In this document: positions 24,776 to 31,330 of the stretch, piece by piece | Layout of the letters: each line of letters opens with the position of its first letter | How positions within the stretch are numbered: position 1 is the stretch's first letter | Assembly: GCA_963727465.1 (NCBI GenBank) | Contig: CAVSGL010000016.1 | Location: forward strand, 1 to 54,422 | Source: VRUE01 sp963727465 | GTDB taxonomy: Bacteria > Actinomycetota > Thermoleophilia > Solirubrobacterales > 70-9 | Direction of reading: 5' to 3' | Length of the DNA: 54,422 bases | Notes under the pieces: generated by a model | The model's database searches: none | Seen by the model: the letters and a program-made list of their open reading frames with translations, nothing else | Told to the model about the DNA's origin: nothing | Made by a program: the position numbers and the translations under genes

Positions 24776-25216
24776 ATGACTGACCGTGCCCATGCCGCCA
24801 TTACGCTGGCAACCGCGCTCGTGCTCGGCGCCTCCGCCTACGGCCACGCCTTCGACCTAAACCTGCCCGGTGCGCTTGGTGACATATGGAGCAGCGGCTA
24901 TTGGAATTTGACGATCTACGGACTTGCCATCCTCGGCGTGTTCTTCGTCTATCGCTGGTGGGCTCTCCTCCCAGCCATTGCGCCTGTCGCCGTCCCTGTC
25001 TACCTCTACAACATGACCGACTATGTGCCGCCCTGGCAGGGAGAGTCCCTCGGCCTCCCCTCCCGCCTTTCCGAACAGCCCGGTCTCTATGTCTTGCTCG
25101 TAATTATCGCGATTGTCCTCCAGCTAGTGTTCCTTTCGGTCGGCTTGCTGCTTCGCGCGGTACGGGAGCGGGTTCGCTCCAGGCATCGCGAGGGGGCGTT
25201 GCCTGACTCCGCGTAG
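24776..25216 (+). CDS. Four-TM membrane protein, first of a tandem pair
   Basis: A 146-residue integral membrane protein with about four helices (residues 5-25, 44-60, 63-80 and 104-132). Notable polar segments are YGHAFDLNLPGALG, RWWALLPA and NMTDYVPPWQGE. The C-terminus is basic and cytoplasmic (RERVRSRHREGA). It shares length, topology and the motifs YG(H/N)AFD, RWWAL and TDYV(P/Y) with the next gene, so the two arose by duplication. No known family recognised. It is in the lower-GC cargo next to an ApeA-like gene. Confidence 0.75.
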   Translation: MTDRAHAAITLATALVLGASAYGHAFDLNLPGALGDIWSSGYWNLTIYGLAILGVFFVYRWWALLPAIAPVAVPVYLYNMTDYVPPWQGESLGLPSRLSEQPGLYVLLVIIAIVLQLVFLSVGLLLRAVRERVRSRHREGALPDSA

Positions 25217-25365
25217 GCGAGCAGGCGCGGTTTCGGGAAAGCTGCGCTGGCGAATGGATGCTTCGCAATGTGGAAGCGGTGCAGTCGGGCATTGCCAGTT
25301 GTGCGCCGAGTTGACTCGGGCAGAACGACATGCAACCGACAACGACCTCTGGGGTACCCAATCCC

Positions 25366-25767
25366 ATGAGCAACGTCGGTCGGGTGACCCTCACCTGCGC
25401 AGCGGCGCTCCTGGTTGGGGGCTACACCTACGGGAATGCGTTCGACCATGATCGAACCGGCGTCCTTGGCGCTGCTTTGTATAGCCCTGCGCTCTTTTGG
25501 GTCTTGCCCGTTCTCTTGATTCTCGCGGTCGCGCTGGTAAACCGCTGGTGGGCGCTCTCAGTTGGCCTTGTTCCGCTTGCCGTCTTGTTCCTCCTGCATT
25601 CGGCGACCGACTACGTCTATCCTTACCACGAGGACCCTTATCCGGCATTCGTACTCATTTGGACGATCCTCCTGTTGGGGGTCTCTTCGCTCGGCTTCCT
25701 ACTGCGCGCCGTATTCGACTGGGCCATCTCAAGAAGCGGTTTCCGAGGCTTCGGTCAGCTCAGCTAG
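25366..25767 (+). CDS. Four-TM membrane protein, second of a tandem pair
   Basis: A 133-residue paralog of the preceding gene. I chose ATG 25366 because it gives exactly 27 residues up to the NAFD motif, as in the upstream copy; ATG 25330 is in frame. Shared points: YGNAFDHDRTGVLG, VNRWWALSVG, SATDYVYPYHEDPYP. Four helices lie at about 5-23, 38-58, 62-80 and 92-120. The 150-bp gap between the two copies has no other gene. A role as a paired membrane effector or sensor is only a guess from the HEPN neighbours. Confidence 0.72.
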   Translation: MSNVGRVTLTCAAALLVGGYTYGNAFDHDRTGVLGAALYSPALFWVLPVLLILAVALVNRWWALSVGLVPLAVLFLLHSATDYVYPYHEDPYPAFVLIWTILLLGVSSLGFLLRAVFDWAISRSGFRGFGQLS

Positions 25768-25879
25768 ACAGGGCCGAACTGGACGGCATTTGAACCGCGC
25801 GGCGGAAGCCGTCATTGGGCGTCTACACCGGTCGCTGTAGCAGCAATGACGCTCAGATGCATGCGATATATAGGCTCGG

Positions 25880-27211
25880 ATGATGCCGCCTCTCGATTGG
25901 GACGACATCGTGGAGGGATGGTTTTGGCTTCCCGCCGCAAATCCGCGGAAGGTGCGTGGCGTGCTGAAAACCTCCTGGGCAAATGGCATTGAGCTTTCCT
26001 TGGAGGAGCATCTCTTTAAAGACAACAAGAGTCGTCAGCGGATCTACGGATCGGATATGGCTGGGCGACCACTCGTCTTGTTGGACGCATTTACGCGCAA
26101 TCAAACCTACGCCACCTCCCTGCCGGAGCGCTTCTGGCACATCCTCACCGTGAACGAGGTTTTTCTCGGCACCGGCCGCCCCAAGACCCGATTTCCAAGA
26201 GTAGTTGTTCGGCTTAGCGCCCTTTCGGATTTCCTGACGGAAACCGCTATCTCCATAGAGTCGAAGCCGCCCCAGGCGACCTGGAAGCCTCCAAGAAAGA
26301 GGCTGCTTCACGCAGGTGGTCTAACCATCCAATTCGAGCATCGGCTTAACTTCACCGGCGGATATCGTCACGCTCAAATGAAGGACGACCTCAGGGTCGA
26401 ACTCCGGTCATCGCGTGGCAGGCAGGCGCCGGACTGGCTAGAGGCAATAGATGTCGTTGCCGTATTCGTCGGCTTCTGTGTCAGACAACCAGCCGGTCTT
26501 GAGCGCATTTCCCTGATTGACCATCAAGGCCAGGAAGCCGAGTATCGCTATCGCCTTCGCTCATTTAATGGCCCGGACACCGGCCGCACGGGCCGTTGGT
26601 GGTTGCGGGAGAAAGATTTCGGGGATGAACTTGGACCAGCGTTGGATCGCTGGCACGCATATCGCAAGGCGTCGCCAGAGGCGTTCGACATGATCTCGGA
26701 GTACGTCGCGTTTGGTGGCGACCTCAACTCGGCTGATCGGCTGCTTCTGCTTGCGCGGTTCTTGGAGGTGCACCATCGGAGAACTCGAAAGGGGGGACAG
26801 CTCACGAAAAAGGCTCACAGCTCTCGGACGCAAGCCATCCTCGCCAACGCGCCCCTCGAACACCGCGCCTGGCTGAAAGATGCCCTCGCGTTCTCAAACA
26901 ATCTCAAACTCTACGAACGGCTTGTCGAGATCTGCAACCTTTTCGGCCGGGATTTGGACGCGCTTCTTGCTGGCGACCGAGAAGGCTTCGCTCGACGTGT
27001 CACTGATACGCGCAACTACTACACGCACTACAGCAGCGGATTGAGAAAAAGGGCAGCTCGCGAGATAGATCTCGTGATTCTCACGAAGCGCCTTTGGTTC
27101 GTCGTTCGAGGCTGCATCCTGTTGGAGCTTGGCTTTTCGCCGCAACTAGCTGTCGAAGCCCTGAAGCTCGACTCCGGATGGGCCTGGCTTTGCAGGCAAC
27201 CACCGAGCTAA
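25880..27211 (+). CDS. ApeA-like HEPN protein, probable anti-phage RNase
   Basis: A 443-residue protein with an N-terminal beta-rich domain (1-230) of the ApeA NTD type (GWFWLPAA, VRGVLKTSW, plus GRPLVLLDAF) and a C-terminal HEPN domain (about 285-435). The RNase motif is R378-N-x3-H383 in TDTRNYYTHYS, i.e. the Rx4H pattern with a polar residue after Arg. The helix LLLARFLEVHHRR near 290-300 fits the family. ApeA is known as a single-gene abortive-infection defence protein in other bacteria. The gene has clearly lower GC than its surroundings, which agrees with transfer. It is convergent to a second HEPN-like gene with only 7 bp between stops. Confidence 0.75.
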   Translation: MMPPLDWDDIVEGWFWLPAANPRKVRGVLKTSWANGIELSLEEHLFKDNKSRQRIYGSDMAGRPLVLLDAFTRNQTYATSLPERFWHILTVNEVFLGTGRPKTRFPRVVVRLSALSDFLTETAISIESKPPQATWKPPRKRLLHAGGLTIQFEHRLNFTGGYRHAQMKDDLRVELRSSRGRQAPDWLEAIDVVAVFVGFCVRQPAGLERISLIDHQGQEAEYRYRLRSFNGPDTGRTGRWWLREKDFGDELGPALDRWHAYRKASPEAFDMISEYVAFGGDLNSADRLLLLARFLEVHHRRTRKGGQLTKKAHSSRTQAILANAPLEHRAWLKDALAFSNNLKLYERLVEICNLFGRDLDALLAGDREGFARRVTDTRNYYTHYSSGLRKRAAREIDLVILTKRLWFVVRGCILLELGFSPQLAVEALKLDSGWAWLCRQPPS

Positions 27212-27218
27212 GGCCGGT

Positions 27219-28223
27219 CTAGGCGATTGCCGAAGGGACCATTTCGCCCCAAGCCTGGGAACGTCGGCCAACAAACGTGTCGGGCTCAGCGGAAATGCGA
27301 TCCGCGTACTTGATTGCCGCTTGGGCCAGCATAGACCTACCTCGATAGGTAGCGACCAGGCACTCGAGCGCCATGACCGTGGCGTCGGTGACGATGACCA
27401 AGGCCTCCGCCAGCCGACGTGCGTCCTGGCCTCCTGCGGCGCCGAGTACGAAGACATCCGGGTCGCCATAGTGGACCTTTTTCCGGAGGCGAAAGAAGAA
27501 GTCGAACAGCGTCGTCGGCTGGAGGTTCTCGGCCATTTTCCGTTTTCTCGCGGCCGAAAGGTTCTTCCGCGACCGGCCGGGAGAGGCGCCCCTGTTTCGC
27601 TCATCGGAAAAGCGTCGATCCAGCTCCTTTTGGCGAGTCGTTTTGAGCAGGACCGCTATGCGACCCTCGGCGCTCTCGGGGGCAGGTGCCGAAAGAACGC
27701 TGAAATCCTCTTGTGCGGGGACGACGCCGAGGAAATGCTCCGTTCGGAGTGCGGGGCATCCCTCGCAGGCTGCGCTCCACGGGAAGATCAAGCGGCCGTC
27801 GACTACCTCGCGACTGATCGCATTCAGCACCTTTCGATGATCGGCGGGCGCCCTGGCGGCGGCGGCAAAGAGAACAGCCCGCATCGCATGATGGACTGCA
27901 TAGTAGGCCTGGCCAGGCATCCAGGTGTTGGCCTCCTCGATGAACTCGCTCTCGATGTTGCGCTCAAGGGAATGCGCGATCCCCCAAGCCTTATTCAGGC
28001 ACCGTTCCAGCTCGCGGTTGACCGCCGAGCCGTTGCGGCGCTTTTCGATCCGCCGCAAAGGCTTGTGTTGACGCATCGCCTCTTGAACGCCATCAGCCAG
28101 AGCCGAATCGAGACCGTAGCGCCCCCCAATTACTCCAGCCAGCTCCCCGAGGTAGTTCGAGTACACCCGAAACGGCTTCTCGTATTCCGCATCGGGAAAG
28201 CGAATGTCGCTCAAAGTCGCCAT
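27219..28223 (-). CDS. HEPN-like protein of unknown function
   Basis: A 334-residue protein. The helix WMPGQAYYAVHHAMRAVLF (101-119) looks like the first HEPN helix ('YYAxxHAxRALL' type). The segment LFDFFFRLRKKVHYGDPDVF (239-258) carries R245-x5-H251, a candidate HEPN RNase motif. The 120 residues between them form an insert with two Cys (C153, C156) and a basic stretch (residues 200-230). I do not recognise a named family. Start ATG 28223 follows a 280-bp region with repeated motifs. It converges on the ApeA-like gene. Calling it a HEPN RNase is inference from the two motifs and their order. Confidence 0.6.
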   Translation of the reverse strand: MATLSDIRFPDAEYEKPFRVYSNYLGELAGVIGGRYGLDSALADGVQEAMRQHKPLRRIEKRRNGSAVNRELERCLNKAWGIAHSLERNIESEFIEEANTWMPGQAYYAVHHAMRAVLFAAAARAPADHRKVLNAISREVVDGRLIFPWSAACEGCPALRTEHFLGVVPAQEDFSVLSAPAPESAEGRIAVLLKTTRQKELDRRFSDERNRGASPGRSRKNLSAARKRKMAENLQPTTLFDFFFRLRKKVHYGDPDVFVLGAAGGQDARRLAEALVIVTDATVMALECLVATYRGRSMLAQAAIKYADRISAEPDTFVGRRSQAWGEMVPSAIA

Positions 28224-28310
28224 GAAAGCAACGGTAGCGTGCCAATCCGCACATCACCAGCCAATGCGTCCGCAAACTCCGCGATTTTCGTGAACGATCC
28301 TGATCGGAGA

Positions 28311-28435
28311 TCCCCGGTCGATGACTGGGTGGGTTCTCGATGGGGGCCGACTTGGGGAGAGCCGGTTGATCTCAGACGGGGCCGACTCGGGAAATCACCC
28401 AGTAGGTGACCCTGCGAACTTCCCCGGTCGGCCCC
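28311..28435. repeat. Cluster of a 16-bp motif in mixed orientation
   Basis: GGGGCCGACTTGGGGA (28343-28358) and GGGGCCGACTCGGGAA (28378-28393) are direct copies; TTCCCCGGTCGGCCCC (28420-28435) is an inverted copy; TCCCCGGTCG (28311-28320) is a partial inverted copy. A further pair ACTGGGTG (28323-28330) / CACCCAGT (28397-28404) is also inverted. It lies between the 3' end of the ComM-N gene and the start of the HEPN-like gene. It may be an operator, a terminator or an origin-like site. Confidence 0.6.
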
Positions 28436-28503
28436 GCCCGCTCACCGCGCCCATGCCGTCGGGCGCGAGGAGTCTTCTCGCTGGCGCTCTGAGTTCGGCC
28501 GTC

Positions 28504-29022
28504 TCAGGCCGACGCCAGCGCAGGCACTTGCCGCAAGCTCTCCACCCCCACGACCTCGATTCCGTCCAAGCCAGCCGCCTCGCCGCTGTTTGCGGCGGGC
28601 ACGACAAGACGTTTGGCGAGCTGTAGGGCGAGGGCTGCCTCGGCCATCGCCCACACGTCAGAGAGCGGGCACAGGGACCCGTCCGGGGCAAGCTCTCCGG
28701 CCATCGCCGTTGCCGACAACCGCCCGTGCTCGATCTGCCCGGTGGCGAGCAGCAGCGCCGTCGCAATCGGCAGGTGAAACGGGGCCAGGTCGGGTCTTTG
28801 AGCGCTCGCCGGGGCGAGGTTGACGTGGACCGGCTCTGCGGGGAACTCAAAGCCGCAGTTGGCAAATGCCCCGCCCAGCAGCTCCCGCATCTTTCGGGCA
28901 GCGGGCTTGGGCTCGCCGATCAGGGAGAAGACCCGGGGGCCGTTGCGGCGGACGTTGACCTCGACCACTGTCGGGCAGACCCTCGCCCCGCTTACCCAAA
29001 GCGTTCGCATCGTGGCGAGCAT
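28504..29022 (-). CDS. Orphan ComM/YifB N-terminal (ChlI-type) domain protein
   Basis: A 172-residue protein that matches only the first domain of ComM/YifB: VVEVNVRRNGPRVFSLIGEP, ARKMRELLGGAFANCGFEFP, VHVNLAPAS, DLAPFHLPIATALLLATGQI, then GELAPDGSLCPLSDV. The AAA+ ATPase and C-terminal domains of full ComM (about 500 residues) are missing. In ComM this domain has a Lon-protease-like fold without clear protease residues. The ATG overlaps the upstream SSB-like stop by one base. In a mobile element it could be a partner for a host ATPase or a DNA-processing factor; role unknown. Confidence 0.75.
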   Translation of the reverse strand: MLATMRTLWVSGARVCPTVVEVNVRRNGPRVFSLIGEPKPAARKMRELLGGAFANCGFEFPAEPVHVNLAPASAQRPDLAPFHLPIATALLLATGQIEHGRLSATAMAGELAPDGSLCPLSDVWAMAEAALALQLAKRLVVPAANSGEAAGLDGIEVVGVESLRQVPALASA

Positions 29023-29417
29023 CAGCGCTCCTCTTCGGGAGCCGGGCCGACCTTCAGCAGGCTGGCGAGGATCGTCCCCTGTTGTCTCGCGCAGCCATGC
29101 AGCGCAAGGCGCTTCGTGAGCTGCCCTGCGACCAGCAGGGGCCTGCCGAGGTGCAGCTCCCCGCCATCGCCATCGCCCTCGCCAACCCCCTCCGGCACTT
29201 CGACCAGATAGCGGGCGTAGGTCCGCAGCCGCCTCGGGTCCCTGGGGTCGGCGACCGGGAATTCGATTTCTGCGACAAAGACCGGATCGCCATCGGGCCC
29301 CTCCGCCCGTCTGGGCTCGCCCCTGACCTTGCCGGTGAGGACCACGTGGTTCAGGCCCGGTGGCGTGGAGTCGGGAAAGAGCAGGCTCTCGGGCCGCTTT
29401 GCGTCTCGGGCGCGCAT
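29022..29417 (-). CDS. SSB-like OB-fold protein
   Basis: A 131-residue protein with an OB-fold pattern: NHVVLTGKVRGEPRRAEGPD (residues 23-42), VFVAEIEFPVADPRDP, ARYLVEVPEG, LHLGRPLLVAGQLTKRLALH near 90, and a C-terminal strand ILASLLKVGPAPEEER. The order 'NxVxLxGxV ... GxxLLVxGxL' is that of single-stranded DNA-binding proteins. The usual acidic DDDIPF tail is absent. A good GGGGGAG ribosome binding site precedes ATG 29417. It is in an operon with the winged-helix gene (3-bp gap) and the ComM-N gene, so a role in element DNA metabolism is likely. Confidence 0.65.
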   Translation of the reverse strand: MRARDAKRPESLLFPDSTPPGLNHVVLTGKVRGEPRRAEGPDGDPVFVAEIEFPVADPRDPRRLRTYARYLVEVPEGVGEGDGDGGELHLGRPLLVAGQLTKRLALHGCARQQGTILASLLKVGPAPEEER

Positions 29418-29420
29418 CGC

Positions 29421-29648
29421 CTACTCCCCCTCCAGCACGTAGGCGCGCGGCTTTCGCTTTGCCTGTCGGAGCTTGCCGTCCTTTGCCAATCGCCCGAGGC
29501 AGTTGGACACCGCACCGGCCGATCTGCCGCCGAGTCCCTTGGCGACGGTGGTCGCGGTCAGCGGCCCATCGCCTTTGTGCTTCTTCAGGTAGGCGAGCAC
29601 GAGGCCGTCGAGCTGGCCGGGGCGCAGGCGCTTCGGCGCGGCGCTCAC
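29421..29648 (-). CDS. Small winged-helix protein
   Basis: A 75-residue basic protein with a single winged-helix fold: LDGLVLAYLKKHKGDGP (helix 1), LTATTVAKGLGGRSAGAVSN (helix 2-turn-recognition helix), CLGRLAKDGKLRQAKRKPRA (wing). The GTG start at 29648 overlaps the upstream stop (GTGA). It could be a transcription regulator of the element operon or a DNA-binding partner of the SSB-like protein. No specific family assigned. Confidence 0.65.
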   Translation of the reverse strand: MSAAPKRLRPGQLDGLVLAYLKKHKGDGPLTATTVAKGLGGRSAGAVSNCLGRLAKDGKLRQAKRKPRAYVLEGE

Positions 29649-30049
29649 TGGCGGTCCTCACAGCGGGCGAGCGTGGTCAGCAGGCCGTTGCAGGTATCGA
29701 GCGCCAGTTGGTAGCTGCGCTTTGCCGCTTCGTCGGCTTCGCGGTACTCGCGCGCCTCAGCGCTCTCAGAGAGCCCGCCTTCGGCATCGGAGCGCAGCCG
29801 GGTGAGGACTTCGGCCAGATCCTCGGGCGGCATCGTCAGGTTAACCCCTTGCTCGCGAAACGCCTTGTCCCAGCCGAGGTCCTCCATCAGCCGCAGGTCT
29901 TCGGCCAGCTCGATCCCCAAGCGCTCGGCTTCGGCGAAGTCCTTGCCGACGAGCATCGAGTGCAGGTCCCCGGCGCAGCTCAAATGGTCGGTGACCATCT
30001 CCCAGAAGGCTTGGCGCTGGGCGCCGCTGATCGTGACGGTGGTTGGCAT
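29645..30049 (-). CDS. Helical protein of unknown function, first gene of the element operon
   Basis: A 134-residue acidic, largely helical protein (segments QRQAFWEMVTDHLSCAGDLH, EAERLGIELAEDLRLMEDLG, EEDLAEV-type helices, and YREADEAAKRSYQLALDTC). I chose ATG 30049, which has an AAAGGGG ribosome binding site; ATG 30064 would put that site inside the gene. Its stop overlaps the GTG start of the winged-helix gene. No family is recognised. The promoter should lie between 30050 and 30170, close to the proposed right border. Confidence 0.6.
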   Translation of the reverse strand: MPTTVTISGAQRQAFWEMVTDHLSCAGDLHSMLVGKDFAEAERLGIELAEDLRLMEDLGWDKAFREQGVNLTMPPEDLAEVLTRLRSDAEGGLSESAEAREYREADEAAKRSYQLALDTCNGLLTTLARCEDRQ

Positions 30050-30171
30050 CTGTGCCCCTTTCATTCAGGGCACCGAAGAAGCCGCCTATCAGCACGACTC
30101 GCGCGAGTACTTCGGCGAGTAGCGTTCTCCGCGCATCGAAGGGAATCTCTTCGGTGCCATGCCCCGGGGCG

Positions 30172-30188
30172 CTCGAACGCCGCCGGGG
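30172..30188 (+). other. Candidate right attachment site (imperfect copy of tRNA-Lys 3' end)
   Basis: CTCGAACGCCGCCGGGG resembles TTCGAATCCCGCCGGGG of the tRNA-Lys T arm and acceptor (14 of 17 positions) in the same orientation. It lies between the last element-type gene and the LOG gene. The match is imperfect, and GC-rich DNA gives such matches by chance, so this is only a candidate. The region 30050-30350 has no other gene that I can support. Confidence 0.3.
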
Positions 30189-30350
30189 CGCTTATTCAGT
30201 TTGCGCGCCGACTGTAGCTCGACGGCGCAAAGAAAGCGAGCCGGGTTGTCTGGGATGCGCGGGGATTCCCTATTTCTGTCGCGCGCCTGGCCGCGCGCTA
30301 CCGTTCAGCGCGACAGCGTCAACTTCGATTCGGGCGAGTTGGTTCGCCTT

Positions 30351-31088
30351 GTGTTCGATTGGGGGCATACGGCAGCGAGCGCAGACACGGGGACCCCCGG
30401 CGCATCCGGCGCCAATCGCGACATCGAGCTGCTGCGCCAGCCCTGCGACGTCGAGGAGCAGGATGGGTGGCGGCTGGGGCGGATCCACGAGGAGATCGAG
30501 CGCGGCTTCGAGGCCCTGCGCGACGTCGAGGAGGGCGTCTCGATCTTCGGCTCGGCCCGCGTGCGGGAAGACGACCCCTGGTACGAGCTTTGCCGCCACA
30601 CCGCCGCCTGCCTGACGAAAGAAGGGTTCACCGTGATCACCGGCGGCGGGCCCGGCCTGATGGAGGCGGCCAACCGCGGCGCCGCCGAGGCCGGCGGCGT
30701 CTCGGTCGGGCTCAACATCGAGCTGCCGCACGAGCAGCGGGTCAACCCCTACGTCAACCGGCCGCTCGACTTCCACTACTTCTTCGCCCGCAAGCTGATG
30801 TTCGTCCGCTACGCGCGCGCCTTCGTCATCTTCCCGGGCGGCTTCGGCACGATGGACGAGCTGTTCGAGAGCATCACCCTGATCCAGACCGAGCGGATCG
30901 CGCATTTCCCGACGATCCTCGTCGACAGCGAGCACTGGGCGACGCTGCTGCGCTGGATCGACGCCGAGCTCGACAACCACGGCCTGATCGACCGCGCCGA
31001 CATGCGCCTGCTCGTCACCGCCGACACCACCGAGGAAGTCTGCAACCACGTCCGTCGCGCCAGCGCCGCCCAGCGGCAGCTGGCTTAA
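30351..31088 (+). CDS. LOG family protein (nucleoside 5'-monophosphate phosphoribohydrolase-like)
   Basis: A 245-residue Rossmann-type protein. Motifs of the LOG family (TIGR00730): VSIFGSARVREDDP near residue 62, VITGGGPGLMEAANRGA near 95, and FPGGFGTMDELFE near 163, the PGGxGTxxE signature. Such enzymes release the base from cytokinin or other nucleoside monophosphates; bacterial roles are often in nucleotide salvage. GTG 30351 is a tentative start: the frame is open back to 30159, but the extra residues look random and cross the proposed element border. It is probably the first chromosomal gene after the element. A strong hairpin follows it. Confidence 0.8.
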   Translation: MFDWGHTAASADTGTPGASGANRDIELLRQPCDVEEQDGWRLGRIHEEIERGFEALRDVEEGVSIFGSARVREDDPWYELCRHTAACLTKEGFTVITGGGPGLMEAANRGAAEAGGVSVGLNIELPHEQRVNPYVNRPLDFHYFFARKLMFVRYARAFVIFPGGFGTMDELFESITLIQTERIAHFPTILVDSEHWATLLRWIDAELDNHGLIDRADMRLLVTADTTEEVCNHVRRASAAQRQLA

Positions 31089-31092
31089 CGAC

Positions 31093-31118
31093 AAGAGGCC
31101 CGCCGAAGCGGGCCTCTT
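31093..31118. terminator. Strong hairpin after the LOG gene
   Basis: AAGAGGCCCGC (31093-31103), tetraloop CGAA, GCGGGCCTCTT (31108-31118): a perfect 11-bp stem 4 bp after the LOG stop. There is no T-run, as is usual for hairpin terminators in high-GC actinobacteria. Confidence 0.75.
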
Positions 31119-31178
31119 GCGAATGGGTTGCCACCGAACTTCTTACAGCCTCACCCTCACGAAGTGCGTCTATGTTAA

Positions 31179-31249
31179 CGCCCCGAGCGGGAGTCGAACC
31201 CGCCAACCCTCACTTCGTGACGGTGAGGCCCGCGTCCGGCGGCCGGGGC
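31179..31249 (-). tRNA. tRNA-like sequence, anticodon not assignable
   Basis: On the minus strand the acceptor arms GCCCCGG/TCGGGGC pair over 7 bp and the T arm GCGGG-TTCGACT-CCCGC is canonical. However, the D arm lacks the conserved A14 and GG bases, position 8 is not T, and the anticodon arm CTCAC/GTGAG has a 9-nt loop (CGTCACGAA) without the usual T33. It may be a decayed tRNA or a recombination remnant. A 17-of-18 inverted copy of its anticodon arm lies at 31149-31166. Confidence 0.35.
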
Positions 31250-31330
31250 GTCGCCGCGGCCGCGACGGGTAGGACGCTACTTAGACAACTGTCACGTGTG
31301 GTGCGCTAAATCGAAAACTTCTGTGACAGC

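Larger units (their letters stand above)
20926..30190. mobile_element. Integrative element at tRNA-Lys with serine recombinase and HEPN cargo
   Basis: From the 3' end of tRNA-Lys to about 30190, the genes are of mobile or accessory type: large serine recombinase, small coupled ORF, replication-relaxation-family protein, two membrane paralogs, two HEPN-like proteins, and an SSB-like/winged-helix/ComM-N operon. The part 24.6-28.3 kb has visibly lower GC and different codon use from the surrounding genes. The left border is clear. The right border is tentative, placed at an imperfect copy of the tRNA 3' end (30172-30188) just ahead of the chromosomal-looking LOG gene. No conjugation ATPase or relaxase is seen, so it is an integrative element, possibly mobilisable, rather than a full ICE. 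Confidence 0.6.

Noticed and set aside
24200..24783. Several open frames of 100-126 codons on both strands in the divergent control region
   Set aside because: They overlap each other, have Arg/Ser-rich low-complexity products and no usable ribosome binding site.
30159..30350. Longer N-terminus of the LOG protein from ATG 30159
   Set aside because: The extra residues do not resemble the family and cross the proposed element border.
31179..31249. tRNA-Sec or a suppressor tRNA
   Set aside because: There is a TCA in the loop, but the acceptor/T-stem lengths, variable arm and D arm do not fit tRNA-Sec, and the anticodon loop has nine bases.
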